Assembly (NCBI GenBank): GCA_964485695.1
Contig: CAZAKZ010000012.1
Span: 1 to 64,000, forward strand
Direction: 5' to 3'
Length of the DNA: 64,000 nt
Source of the DNA: CAZAKZ01 sp964485695
GTDB taxonomy: Bacteria > Planctomycetota > JAFGQW01
Of this stretch, positions 7,489 through 16,769 are shown piece after piece (position 1 is the first letter of the stretch; each line of letters opens with the position of its first letter). Position numbers and translations under genes: made by a program. Under the pieces are notes generated by a model that was not told the DNA's origin, ran no database searches, and saw nothing but the letters and a program-made list of their open reading frames with translations.

Positions 7489-10032
7489 TTACCCCTCGTC
7501 TTCGAGCCGAGGGCCTCGATCCTGCCCGGCCTCCTCCGGTTCGTCCTTTCCCTCCCCCTGAGTTGCTTCCGGGCTGATATTGTTGTTGCTGTTTTCCAGA
7601 TCCTCCTCGGTGATTTTCGCAAGGCCCACGACCCGATCATTCGCTTTCAGGTCGATGATGCGCACTCCCTGCGTGTCCCGTCCCGTGGAACTGATACCGC
7701 TGACCGCCGTGCGGATGGTGATTCCGCCTGCGGTGATGGCGATGACCTCGTCTTCGGGAAGAACATCCTGGATGGTGACCACGTTGCCGCTGCGCTCCGT
7801 CCTGATGTTGCGGATTCCCTTGCCGCCCCTGAAAGTGCGCCGGTAACGATCAAACGGCGTGCGCTTGCCTCGTCCCCCTTCACATAGGGTCAGGATCTGG
7901 GCATTTTTCTCCCTGGGGACAGGAATCATGCCCACGACGCGATCTCCCACCTTCATGCGAATCCCGGTGACGCCGCGTGCAACGCGCCCCACATTGCGAA
8001 CGTCCTTCTCGTGAAAGCGGATTGCCTGGCCCATGGTGGAGCCGAGAATCACTTCCATATCACCGTCCGTCTGGAGAACACCTATGAGGCGATCCCCTTC
8101 TCTGATCTTGATGGCGATGAGGCCGCTTGGGCGGGGCCTCCCGTAAGCCCTGAGCTCGGTCTTCTTGACAATGCCTTCTTCCGTCGCCATGAGCAGGAAA
8201 CCTCGGTCGAAGTCCCTGACTGGGATCATGGAAGTTATGGTCTCTTCCGACGGAATACCGAGCAAGTTGACGATTGCGCGTCCCTGGGCGGTTCGTCCGA
8301 GCATCGGCACCGAATAAACCTTCAGCCAGTAGACCTTTCCTGCGCTCGAAAAGCAGAGAATATAGTCATGGGTCGACGCAGTGAAGAGGCGTTCAACGAA
8401 GTCCCCCTCCCTCATGGTGCTGCCTTTAAGTCCGACGCCACCACGCCTCTGACTTCTGTAGGCATCCAGCGGCATGCGTTTGATGTACCCCGCGTGGCTG
8501 ACGGTCACCACCACCGTCTCTTCCTGAATGAGGTCTTCGAATTCTATATCCTGGGCAGCTCCCTCGATGGTCGTACGCCGATCGTCGCCGTATTTTTCCT
8601 TCAGTTCCCGTAGCTCCTCGCGGATCATCTCGAACACGCGAGCCTCGCTGGCAAGAATGGACTTGAGCTCCTTGATCTCCTCCTGGATCTTGGCGTATTC
8701 CTCCTCGAGCCTGGTGATCTCCAGTCCGGTCAAGCGCTGGAGACGCATGTCGAGAATGGCCCTGGCCTGCACCTCCGTGAGGTCGAATCGGTCCATCAGC
8801 CGGCTTCGGGCTCGATCCGGATCAGCGGAGGTCTTGATGAGTTCAACCACCTCGTCGATGTTTCGAACCGCCACCCTGAGTCCTTCCAGGAGGTGGGCTC
8901 GCGCCTCGGCCTTCCTGAGAAGATGTCGGGTGCGGCGAAGAATCACCTCTATTCTATGCGTTATGTGTGCCTGAAGCATCTCCTTCAGCGTCAGGGTTCT
9001 CGGCCCACCGCCGTCGATGGCCAGCATGATAATGCTGAACGTGTCCTGCAGGCTGGTGTGCTTGTAGAGCTGGTTGATGATGACCTGGTCGTCCTCGCCC
9101 CTCTTCAGGTCGAGAACGATGCGCATGCCGTCCTTGTCACTCTCATCCCGGATGTCGGAAATTCCGGTGACGCGCCTGTCCTTCACCTCGTTGGCGATTT
9201 TCTCGAGCAGCGTCGACTTGTTGAGCTGATAGGGTATCTCGGTGATGATGATGGACTCGCGGCCACTCTTGTGGGCTTCCACGTGATAGCGGCAACGCAC
9301 AGTGACCTGGCTGCGGCCGGTCAAGTACGCCCGCTTGATCCCGTTTCGGCCGCAAATGATCCCGCCCGTGGGGAAATCGGGGCCGGGGACGATCTCGAGA
9401 AGCTCCTGGTGGGATATGTCCGGATCTTCCGTCATGCGAATCAGGGCATCACACACCTCTCCGAGATTGTGGGGCGGGATGGAGGTGGCCATGCCCACGG
9501 CGATGCCGGTGGTTCCGTTTACGAGCAGGTTGGGTAAGCGGCTGGGGAGGACGACTGGTTCGTCCATGGTGTCGTCGAAGTTACGGGTAAAATCGACGGT
9601 ATCCAGCTTGAGGTCTGCCATCATCTCGGTGGCCGGCGTCGCCATCTTCGCTTCGGTATAACGCATGGCCGCGGCCGGATCCCCGTCCACGGAACCGAAG
9701 TTCCCCTGTCCGTCCACGAGGGCATACCTGATGTTGAAGGGCTGCGCCAGGCGGACCAAGGTCGGATAGATAGCGGAATCTCCGTGGGGATGATACTTCT
9801 TCATCGTCTCACCCACGATGGAGGCGCACTTGGTATATCGACCCCGGGGTCCGAGGTTGAGGTCGTTCATGGCAACGAGAATGCGTCTTTGCGAGGGCTT
9901 CAGGCCGTCACGCACGTCCGGAAGAGCGCGTGACATGATCACGCTCATTGCATAGGTCAGGTAAGAGGACTTCATCTCCTCCTCGATGAGGAGGTCCTTC
10001 GCCTGGCTGGGGGGCTGGTGTTCTTCGGGCAT
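7489..10032 (-). CDS. gyrA: DNA gyrase subunit A
   Basis: 847 residues, normal length. The breakage-reunion domain is complete: 'SRALPDVRDGLKPSQRRIL' near the N terminus, the quinolone-region motif 'YHPHGDSAIYPTLVRLAQ' and the catalytic tyrosine in 'AAMRYTEAKM' (Tyr125). Six GyrA C-terminal blades follow, including the GyrA-box-like 'RRGGVGLKGS' near residue 520. The tail is acidic (EDLENSNNN...). With GyrB it introduces negative supercoils. It sits about 36 kb from gyrB, at the end of the minus-strand run starting with rnhC. The position equivalent to E. coli Ser83 is Ser86; the position equivalent to Asp87 is Pro90. Confidence 0.97.
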   Translation of the reverse strand: MPEEHQPPSQAKDLLIEEEMKSSYLTYAMSVIMSRALPDVRDGLKPSQRRILVAMNDLNLGPRGRYTKCASIVGETMKKYHPHGDSAIYPTLVRLAQPFNIRYALVDGQGNFGSVDGDPAAAMRYTEAKMATPATEMMADLKLDTVDFTRNFDDTMDEPVVLPSRLPNLLVNGTTGIAVGMATSIPPHNLGEVCDALIRMTEDPDISHQELLEIVPGPDFPTGGIICGRNGIKRAYLTGRSQVTVRCRYHVEAHKSGRESIIITEIPYQLNKSTLLEKIANEVKDRRVTGISDIRDESDKDGMRIVLDLKRGEDDQVIINQLYKHTSLQDTFSIIMLAIDGGGPRTLTLKEMLQAHITHRIEVILRRTRHLLRKAEARAHLLEGLRVAVRNIDEVVELIKTSADPDRARSRLMDRFDLTEVQARAILDMRLQRLTGLEITRLEEEYAKIQEEIKELKSILASEARVFEMIREELRELKEKYGDDRRTTIEGAAQDIEFEDLIQEETVVVTVSHAGYIKRMPLDAYRSQRRGGVGLKGSTMREGDFVERLFTASTHDYILCFSSAGKVYWLKVYSVPMLGRTAQGRAIVNLLGIPSEETITSMIPVRDFDRGFLLMATEEGIVKKTELRAYGRPRPSGLIAIKIREGDRLIGVLQTDGDMEVILGSTMGQAIRFHEKDVRNVGRVARGVTGIRMKVGDRVVGMIPVPREKNAQILTLCEGGRGKRTPFDRYRRTFRGGKGIRNIRTERSGNVVTIQDVLPEDEVIAITAGGITIRTAVSGISSTGRDTQGVRIIDLKANDRVVGLAKITEEDLENSNNNISPEATQGEGKDEPEEAGQDRGPRLEDEG

Positions 10033-10192
10033 TCCGGCTTCCTGGTCAGCTACAAAGATTCTCTCCGGCAGGACAGATTCCGGGGGGGGAAGGCGTCCTG
10101 GGGGAACATGCGTTTCGGTGTGGAAAATTTAGCGCAACTCAGCCGCAATGTCAAGGCCCCGGGGTTGCTGTAAGGCTCTTGGCGGCCGCGGG

Positions 10193-11950
10193 TTACGGCC
10201 TCTCTTCGGCTGCCTGACAGGAGCGCAGCTCCAGACGGAACTCGTTCACCCTCGCATCCATCTCCTCGTCCCAGGTCCGGCGGTATTCGAGAACCCGCTT
10301 CAGCAGGTTTTTGGCCCCTTTCGGGTCTCCGTTTTCGAGCATGGACTCCCCCCTTCGGATCACCCGCTCGAAAACCTCGTGAGCGTTTTCCGTATTTCCG
10401 AATCGGATGAGAATATCCACCAGAAGAAGGATGTCCATCGTCTCGGGATCGACCTCGCCCGCCGAGAGATGATTCAGGACGGACTCCGCGAAAAAGCGTT
10501 CAACGGCCGGGTCCTCCCTGCTGCGGCGAACGGCCGCTTTGGCCCTGGCACAATCCCCGTTCTCCATGGCCTCGACCGCCTCGAGGAACATCTTCCCGGC
10601 CTCGAGCCGGGGCGTCACATCCCGCATGACCAGCGCTGCGGACGCGACGAGGATGACCATCAATCCCAGCTTGACCCGCCTGGCCGATCGCCTGAATCGA
10701 TCCGCCTCTTCCGGATCGGAAAAAGCACTCTCCAGGAAAGTCACCCGCTCGGCGATGCTGTGGTGCCGCCAGGAGGGCAGCTTCCGCAGGATTCCGCTCT
10801 TTCGTGCGACCTCCTCGAGGGCGTGGATGAAACGATGGGGATCGCCAAGGGCCAGGGCTGCGAACAAGTCAGCCTCGCGCTCGAACTTCCGGCTCACGAA
10901 ACCGAAGAGCACCCGCCAGTAGGTCGCTACCACAAGAATGAACAACCCGATGATGACCAGGGGATCGTTCTTCAGGTCTTCGGGCAAGACGAGCCCGATA
11001 GCCTCAATAGCGAGCTGGTACAAAAAGAAGAGGGAGAGTGCAAAAACGAAGTAGAGGTGTATATGGAGGCTCTTGGCGTGGCCGATCTCGTGGGCAAAGA
11101 CCGCCTCGGTCTCCTCCTCGGAAAAGCCCCCGAGCATCCCCTCGGTGAAAAGGACGTATCGAAACCGAGCAAGTCCGCCTACGATAGCGGCATTGATGAT
11201 ATTCAATCCGGTCTGCCAGGAGAGCAGCTCTCGATACTCGAATCCGAGGCGGTGGGCGAAATTCTCGAGGCGTTTCCGCAGGGATTCATTCGGCAAGGGC
11301 CTTGTCTTGAATATGACCTTCATCACGGGCCCGCTAAACATGTAAATCACCGTGACAAAGGCGGCGAGCATCCCGACATACAGAAAGGGAAACGCAGCGA
11401 TATACAGTCTGGCCACCGGAGAAGCTTCGACAACGTCTGCAATGGCCAGGAGGCCGAAGACGGGCAAGAGAGGGAGTGTGGTCTGCCGGACATGAAAACC
11501 GAGATAGGGGCGAAGGCGCATGTCCTTTCCGGTCAGGATTCGTTCCATGTAAAACTGCATGATCCAGGCAAGAACGAGGGCGACCAGAAACGGCACGAGC
11601 GCCGCGATCTTGTCGAGCAGAATGGTAACATCGAGCCGCCCGCCAGCAACGAGGGCTGGCCACCCAAGGACCCAGCATATCGGGAAATAGACCAGGATCG
11701 GAGACCAGCGGAACCACCCCAGGTGGCGGTAGAGCCCGAGCACCGCCCTTTCTCTGGCTTCCGGATCTTCCCGCGTCCTATCGAAGCGGTCCTCGATACG
11801 CCACCGAAGCCACGCGCCGACGAGTATGATCAGCAAGAGACCCAGCAAAGTGCCGAGGGGCGTCCACAGCGGGTGGAAGCAGAGGGGGGCATATTCGAGA
11901 AACATGATCCCGATGACCAAGGCGCACAAGATCTGAATGACTGGGAACAT
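10193..11950 (-). CDS. membrane-bound M48-family zinc metalloprotease
   Basis: 585 residues with several transmembrane segments in the first 210 residues and two more after the zinc motif. HEIGH is at 287-291, and the third-ligand motif EREAD is at 357-361, as in HtpX/Ste24-like proteases. After about residue 420 comes a further hydrophobic span and a soluble helical, TPR-like tail ('GDCARAKAAVRRSREDP', 'NGDPKGAKNLLKRVLEYRRTWDEE'). This is probably envelope protein quality control. The stop codon of the lpxL-like gene lies 30 nt upstream, suggesting a shared transcript. Confidence 0.87.
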   Translation of the reverse strand: MFPVIQILCALVIGIMFLEYAPLCFHPLWTPLGTLLGLLLIILVGAWLRWRIEDRFDRTREDPEARERAVLGLYRHLGWFRWSPILVYFPICWVLGWPALVAGGRLDVTILLDKIAALVPFLVALVLAWIMQFYMERILTGKDMRLRPYLGFHVRQTTLPLLPVFGLLAIADVVEASPVARLYIAAFPFLYVGMLAAFVTVIYMFSGPVMKVIFKTRPLPNESLRKRLENFAHRLGFEYRELLSWQTGLNIINAAIVGGLARFRYVLFTEGMLGGFSEEETEAVFAHEIGHAKSLHIHLYFVFALSLFFLYQLAIEAIGLVLPEDLKNDPLVIIGLFILVVATYWRVLFGFVSRKFEREADLFAALALGDPHRFIHALEEVARKSGILRKLPSWRHHSIAERVTFLESAFSDPEEADRFRRSARRVKLGLMVILVASAALVMRDVTPRLEAGKMFLEAVEAMENGDCARAKAAVRRSREDPAVERFFAESVLNHLSAGEVDPETMDILLLVDILIRFGNTENAHEVFERVIRRGESMLENGDPKGAKNLLKRVLEYRRTWDEEMDARVNEFRLELRSCQAAEERP

Positions 11951-11980
11951 TCTTTTCTCACCCCTCGGATGAGGCTGCGG

Positions 11981-12886
11981 TCAATACCGCCACCGCCGGT
12001 GGCCCCACATGTACTGCTCGGGATGCCTGCGCACGATCTTTTCGATCTCCCTGGTCAGGGATTGCGTGATCCGGAATACATCATCGTCTTTCTTTCCCGT
12101 ACGGCTGAACTCGATGGGGCCGACGGCATGGACTTCGTATTCCAGGGGGCCGGTGCGAAGGGCATATGCCAGAAACAGCGGTGCACTTGCGACGAGATGA
12201 AGCAAGGCAACAGAAGCGTGGGTGGAGACCTCACGCCCGAAGAACTCCACTCGAATCCCCTTGGATCCGGCGTGCTGATCCATCATGATTGCAAGCATTT
12301 CGCCCTGGTGCAGGGAACGCAGGAACCGACGCGCATCAAAATCGTGCTTGGTTGTCAACCGCATGTTGAAGCCCGACTTCTCCTCCCGCACCATGCGATC
12401 CAGATACGGATTTCTCATGGGATGCATGATGGCGAGAAGCGGTTTGATCCGAGACACCGCCCGGGCCGCCACCTCCCAGTTTCCAATATGGGCACTGGCC
12501 ACGATGATGCCCTGCCCCGGCTCCCGTAACACCGCCTCTACCTCGGGCTCTATAACCAGGTGAACGTGTTTCTGCCAGTTCTCCGCGGTCAGACGGCGCC
12601 GCGCCATCACGGTCTCGGCCACCATGACAGTGAAGCTCCTGAACGCCGCCCGTGCCATGCGCCACGCCTCCGACGGCGTCGCGCAGACATTCGCTTTCAA
12701 GATGTTGTCCACGGCAATCCGCCGGCGCCGGAACATGAGGAGAAATGAAACCTGGGTGATGCCCTCGCAGAACCAGAGCACCATCCCGAGCGGTAACACC
12801 CTTGTAGGCATCAAAAGACCCTGGATCAGGATGTATTCCAGAAGGTGCCGGGCCCGAAGAAAGCGGCTCTCCCGCTCAGCCCCCAT
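11981..12886 (-). CDS. LpxL/HtrB-family lipid A acyltransferase
   Basis: 301 residues. The catalytic H-x4-D/E motif appears as HIGNWE (His133 to Glu138). It is followed by family-typical 'MHPMRNPYLDRMVREEKSG', 'MMDQHAGSKGIRVEFFGRE' and the C-terminal 'HPEQYMWGHRRWRY'. A hydrophobic N-terminal helix anchors the protein to the inner membrane. The family adds secondary acyl chains to Kdo-lipid A precursors using acyl-ACP. The start overlaps the end of the fabF-like gene by 11 nt, a coupling that pairs an acyl-chain elongation enzyme with an acyltransferase. Exact acyl preference is unknown. Confidence 0.88.
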   Translation of the reverse strand: MGAERESRFLRARHLLEYILIQGLLMPTRVLPLGMVLWFCEGITQVSFLLMFRRRRIAVDNILKANVCATPSEAWRMARAAFRSFTVMVAETVMARRRLTAENWQKHVHLVIEPEVEAVLREPGQGIIVASAHIGNWEVAARAVSRIKPLLAIMHPMRNPYLDRMVREEKSGFNMRLTTKHDFDARRFLRSLHQGEMLAIMMDQHAGSKGIRVEFFGREVSTHASVALLHLVASAPLFLAYALRTGPLEYEVHAVGPIEFSRTGKKDDDVFRITQSLTREIEKIVRRHPEQYMWGHRRWRY

Positions 12887-14150
12887 GGCTCTCGACCCTC
12901 TTCAGGATCACGACACAGTTGTTCCCCCCGAAGGCGAATGAATTCTTCATGGCGATTCTCACGTCGGCCTCGGCCGGCGCCTCGCGCACGAAGTTCAGAT
13001 TGCATTCGGGATCAGGATCTTCGAGGTTCTTGTTGAAGGGGATCCTGCCCTTCCGCAGGGTCTGGATCGTGGCCACGAGTTCGACGCCGGCGGTCGCGCC
13101 CATGAGGTGGCCGAGCTGTCCCTTGTTGCTCGTCACCGGGATGCGATCCGCTGCTTCACCGAGAGCGAGGTGGAGCGCCCGGCATTCCGAGATGTCGGCG
13201 GGTTGCGTCGCGGTGCCGTGGGCATTGATGTGGTCCAGGTCACCGGGGCCGATGCCGGCCGATGCCAAGGCCGCCTTCACGGCCCGCGCCTGCCCCTCGG
13301 CGTCGGGAACGGCGATATGGACGGCATCCGAAGAATTGCCGAAACCGATGACCTCGGCCAGGATGGTGGCGCCCCGCCGCCTGGCCGCCTCCCACGACTC
13401 CAGGATGAGGGCGGCTGCTCCTTCCCCCATAACCAGGCCCTTCCTGCCGGTGTCAAACGGCCGGGAAGCCCGCCCCGGGTCTGGTATATCGGAAAGAATC
13501 TTGAGGCGATTCCAGGCAGCAAAGGTGGCCAGTTCGAGGCCGGAATCCGCACATGCCGCGATGGCGGCCTCTGCCAGGCCGAACCGCACGCGGTGATACG
13601 CCTCTCCGAAAGCGACCGCAGCAGAAGCACACGCGGAACTCACCACGTGATTTGCGCCGACGACGTTGAAGTGCATGGAAGCGAGGCTGCTGATGCGGTT
13701 GAACATGATGCGCACGACCGAAGTGGGTCTCAGCCCCTTGAAGCCGCGATTGTCAAAGGCCCGGATCGCTTGGTGATGGAAGGGCAAGTTGCCGTGCCCC
13801 GCACCCAGGACGAGGTCCAGAGGCAGGGGCTTCTCCCCCGAGACGGGGTATCCCGCATCCTCCAGGGCTCTGCCCACAACGTAGAGGCCGAGCTGGATCC
13901 AGCGGTCGGGATCCTTGATGCCGTACCGGCCGCATCCTTCCTCAAGGGCTTCATCTTGTACCGCACTGGCGGTGCGGGCCGGAAGGGGGGTCGCCTCCAG
14001 GTCGAAGCTCTTCACCACGTCGATGCCGCATTGTCCCCCCAGGAGGCCTTGCCAGAAGGCGTCTACTTCCAGGCCCAGGGCACAGGCAACGCTCATGCCC
14101 GTGACGGCCACACGGTGGGGTTTTATTGCATCAAGATGCGTACGTTCCAT
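12876..14150 (-). CDS. beta-ketoacyl-ACP synthase, FabF-like
   Basis: 424 residues, the usual length for KAS II. The nucleophile Cys174 lies in 'HVVSSACASAAVAFGEA'. The two active-site histidines are His311 ('INAHGTATQPADI') and His348 ('TSNKGQLGHLMGATAG'). It condenses malonyl-ACP with acyl-ACP. The conserved sites are complete, so it should be active, but its place beside lpxL rather than acpP/fabD/fabG suggests a dedicated role in making acyl chains for an envelope lipid. It could also be the housekeeping FabF; other copies in the genome cannot be seen. Confidence 0.88.
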   Translation of the reverse strand: MERTHLDAIKPHRVAVTGMSVACALGLEVDAFWQGLLGGQCGIDVVKSFDLEATPLPARTASAVQDEALEEGCGRYGIKDPDRWIQLGLYVVGRALEDAGYPVSGEKPLPLDLVLGAGHGNLPFHHQAIRAFDNRGFKGLRPTSVVRIMFNRISSLASMHFNVVGANHVVSSACASAAVAFGEAYHRVRFGLAEAAIAACADSGLELATFAAWNRLKILSDIPDPGRASRPFDTGRKGLVMGEGAAALILESWEAARRRGATILAEVIGFGNSSDAVHIAVPDAEGQARAVKAALASAGIGPGDLDHINAHGTATQPADISECRALHLALGEAADRIPVTSNKGQLGHLMGATAGVELVATIQTLRKGRIPFNKNLEDPDPECNLNFVREAPAEADVRIAMKNSFAFGGNNCVVILKRVESHGG

Positions 14151-14337
14151 GGCGAAATCCGATCGAACCGGCAGGCCAATTCAATTTTTTCGACGAGGCA
14201 CCAGGATGACTAGTCCGTCGAGGGGCACCGCTCCCGGACCGATCAGGCACCCTTCATTATCGGAAACCTTCTGAGATACCGTACGCATCGAGGGACGGAA
14301 GTGCGTGGGGCATCGAACTGCACCCTCCTTGGCACCG

Positions 14338-14389
14338 TTGACATCCAGGGTTACATCCTGGGTTACATCCCGGGTTACATCTTGGGTTC
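14338..14389. repeat. 12-nt tandem repeat, four units
   Basis: On the minus strand a unit close to CCCNGGATGTAA occurs four times in a row, with small changes in the first and last units. It starts in the last codons of the zinc-ribbon gene, so each unit carries another TAA in that frame. It lies between the zinc-ribbon and fabF-like genes. Confidence 0.75.
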
Positions 14390-14557
14390 CCGGGTGCCCC
14401 ATACCTTGAAATGACAAGACTGGCAAGTCCGATAGGCGAGGGGATGCTTCTTCCGGTCCGAGCTCGACCTGTCCGCAATCAGATAGACGTAACCGCACTC
14501 TCTGCAGCGAAACTCCGTACGGTTCGGAATACCTGTTCGTGGATATCGATGAGTCAT
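14375..14557 (-). CDS. small zinc-ribbon protein
   Basis: About 60 residues from the ATG at 14557; another ATG lies at 14566, and neither has a clear ribosome-binding site. Two CxxC knuckles, 'RCRECG' and 'RTCQSCHF', are separated by about 22 residues, giving a classic Cys4 zinc ribbon, with basic residues between them. Its function is unknown; nucleic-acid binding is typical of such small ribbons. It lies between rtcA-like and fabF-like on the same strand. The stop codon falls in the first unit of a 12-nt tandem repeat. Confidence 0.6.
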   Translation of the reverse strand: MTHRYPRTGIPNRTEFRCRECGYVYLIADRSSSDRKKHPLAYRTCQSCHFKVWGTREPKM

Positions 14558-14755
14558 GGGCCCCATGGTCTGACTTAATTCTCGCGCAAAGTGGTTCGGG
14601 GCGGAATCGTAACGCTCTCCGCAGGGAATTGCCAGCCCCGTGACGATTTTTGCCGGGGAAAAATGCGGCCGGGCATTGCCCTTCACCGGCGCCTCGAGGG
14701 CCTCCGGTACGGATGTATGGCCCTACGGCTCCAGATACTCCCGATCATCCCGATC

Positions 14756-15838
14756 TCACGGCCTTGAATCGTGCTGTCCCGCCGGAGGCCTCGCCCCCGG
14801 ATCTTGATCCGCTCGTTCGACGAGAACCCCGCCTCCCTCCAGCTCCCTGACCAGGATTCGACCCGGCAGGAAAGCCTCAACGGCCGCGGCCGTGGCCTTC
14901 AAGCTGTTCGTCGACTTGGGGGCGATGTATTTTCCTCCCTTGGCCGCCAGGGCCAGGGGGATCATGAGCTGGTCGGCTGAATACATATCCACGTTGCCGG
15001 GCGTGTCGAGGAACTCAAGGAAGTCCCCACAAACGACCTCGGCCACCTCTTCGGCCGACTGCCCCTTCTTTCCCAGGATCGAATAGACGATGCGTGAGCC
15101 GCAGGAGAAGTGCCCGATCAGCTGGACCACCGTGCCTGGTGCCTCGCTGATGAGGGTCTCCGTCCCTCCGACTGCAGCAATATAGGCGTCCTTGAGGACC
15201 TGGATGGTGCGATTCAGCTGCCGCTCGCCCACGTGAAAGGGCAGATTTCCGGTGATGGATCGGATCGTGACGCCCTCGAGCTCTCCCCGCTTCCCGGGCT
15301 CGAACGGGCCGCTCGGGCCGTCTCCCCGGATTCGGGCCCGGACGGCTCCGCTTCCCCGGGGGAAGAATCCGGGCCTTGTCATCTCCAGATCCACACGGAT
15401 GCCGAATCCATGAAGTGCCGGAACCCAGGCGTCCTCCAGGTATGAAAATGGAGGAGAAAAAGGAACATGGGTCCCGCCGCGGAGGGTCAATTCGGAACGG
15501 CCCCCGGCCAGGGCCAGAGGTAGACAGAGTGTCTGGAGAAGAAGCGTCGTGGACCCCACGGCGCCGAGGTCGAAGGTGTAGTTGCCGGGCGACGTCTTTC
15601 CCGGCGTAAAACAGAGGCGCGAGGAATGGAGGTCGTCCCCCTCCACTCCAGCGCTGCATACGGCCGCAGCCGCATTCACCACGATCAGGTTCTGCGAGTG
15701 AGTCCCGGGGTGGTTGTGTTCCGGAAAGAGGTTCTCGAGGACGAATCCCCGCCCCGTGATGAGCGAGAGGGTCAGGGCGGAGCGTATGGTCTGTCCACTC
15801 CCCTCCACGCTCTCCAGTGTGACCGGCGTTTCAGCCAT
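14756..15838 (-). CDS. RNA 3'-terminal phosphate cyclase homologue lacking the catalytic histidine
   Basis: About 360 residues from the ATG at 15838 (the frame is open to 15910). RtcA-family features run throughout: 'EGSGQTIRSALTLSLITGRGF' at the N terminus, 'SPGNYTFDLGAVGSTTLLLQTL', and the C-terminal 'YSADQLMIPLALAAKGGKYIA'. In active RtcA a histidine in the C-terminal block takes AMP covalently. Here the aligned stretch reads STNSLKAT, with serine at that place and no nearby histidine. The protein may therefore be inactive as a cyclase, or act like the eukaryotic Rcl1 branch. The start overlaps the dapF stop by 8 nt. Confidence 0.82.
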   Translation of the reverse strand: MAETPVTLESVEGSGQTIRSALTLSLITGRGFVLENLFPEHNHPGTHSQNLIVVNAAAAVCSAGVEGDDLHSSRLCFTPGKTSPGNYTFDLGAVGSTTLLLQTLCLPLALAGGRSELTLRGGTHVPFSPPFSYLEDAWVPALHGFGIRVDLEMTRPGFFPRGSGAVRARIRGDGPSGPFEPGKRGELEGVTIRSITGNLPFHVGERQLNRTIQVLKDAYIAAVGGTETLISEAPGTVVQLIGHFSCGSRIVYSILGKKGQSAEEVAEVVCGDFLEFLDTPGNVDMYSADQLMIPLALAAKGGKYIAPKSTNSLKATAAAVEAFLPGRILVRELEGGGVLVERADQDPGARPPAGQHDSRP

Positions 15839-16670
15839 TCCACTCTCCAGAAAACACCTCCTCGGCCGGTCCTTCCAGGATGACCGGGCGGCCTTCGCCC
15901 TCCCACTCAACGACCAGGTCTCCTCCCTTCACGTGTACGGTAGCAGGACTTTCCACCCGGCCGGTGAGGCCGCCCGCCACCACCGAGGCGCAAGCCCCGG
16001 TGCCACAGGCAAACGTCTCTCCGCTGCCGCGCTCCCAGGTGCGCAGGTTCAATTCGTTCTTTCCGACGCACTGGACGAACTCGACATTGATGCGATTGGG
16101 AAACCAGGGGTGCCTTTCAATCAGCGGGCCATATCGACGGACGGGAAAAGAACCGACGGCCTCGTCCAAGAACAGGACTACATGGGGATTCCCGATCGAA
16201 ACACACACGGCCTCGAACCGCCTGTCCTCAGCCTGAATCGGAAGGCGGAGGGGATCAGAGGACACGTCGTCGCGAAGATCAGATACCGGATCGAGTCGAG
16301 GAATGCCCATGTTTACACCGATGGTCTCCGCTCTAGCGGAGGTGCGCCGAAGGGATACCTGGAGAATCCCGGCACCCGTTCGGGCCGCTGCTCGGTCCCC
16401 GGAAATCCGGCCGCGATCACGAAGGTACTTGAAGGCGCACCGCATGCCGTTTCCACACATCTCGGCCTCGAATCCGTCGGCATTGAATATTCGCATCCGG
16501 AAATCGGCAGACGCATCGGCTTCGACCACGATGAGCCCGTCCCCGCCCACGCCGAACCGGCGATGGCTGATGCGACGAGCCACGGCCTGCGGGTCGTCCG
16601 GAACGTCATCTCGAAAGCCGTCAATCAAGATATAGTCGTTTCCCAGGCCGTGCATCTTCGTGAAACGCAT
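15831..16670 (-). CDS. dapF: diaminopimelate epimerase
   Basis: 279 residues, normal length. It interconverts LL- and meso-diaminopimelate for lysine and peptidoglycan. The two catalytic cysteines are Cys72 ('EMCGNGMRCAF') and Cys222 ('ACGTGACASVV'). The N terminus 'MRFTKMHGLGNDYILID' is diagnostic. The start at 16670 has a GGAGGCGG ribosome-binding site. It is flanked by rnhC upstream (99-nt gap) and the RtcA-like gene downstream (8-nt overlap). The presence of DapF supports a peptidoglycan cell wall with DAP. Confidence 0.96.
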   Translation of the reverse strand: MRFTKMHGLGNDYILIDGFRDDVPDDPQAVARRISHRRFGVGGDGLIVVEADASADFRMRIFNADGFEAEMCGNGMRCAFKYLRDRGRISGDRAAARTGAGILQVSLRRTSARAETIGVNMGIPRLDPVSDLRDDVSSDPLRLPIQAEDRRFEAVCVSIGNPHVVLFLDEAVGSFPVRRYGPLIERHPWFPNRINVEFVQCVGKNELNLRTWERGSGETFACGTGACASVVAGGLTGRVESPATVHVKGGDLVVEWEGEGRPVILEGPAEEVFSGEWNG

Positions 16671-16769
16671 ATCCGCCTCCTACCTGAATGGTAGCGCATT
16701 CTCCGGGACAAAGCGGAGATCGGGACCTGAATTCTCGTCGCCGTAGCCCCATGAACGGGATTTCAAGAT

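Noticed and set aside
10148..12529. 793-residue plus-strand reading frame
   Set aside because: It is antisense to the M48 and lpxL-like genes, whose motifs are clear. The long frame reflects GC-rich codon structure.
15230..15238. partial parS-like CACGTGAAA
   Set aside because: Only one half of the palindrome matches; the other half is absent, and it sits in the rtcA-like coding sequence.
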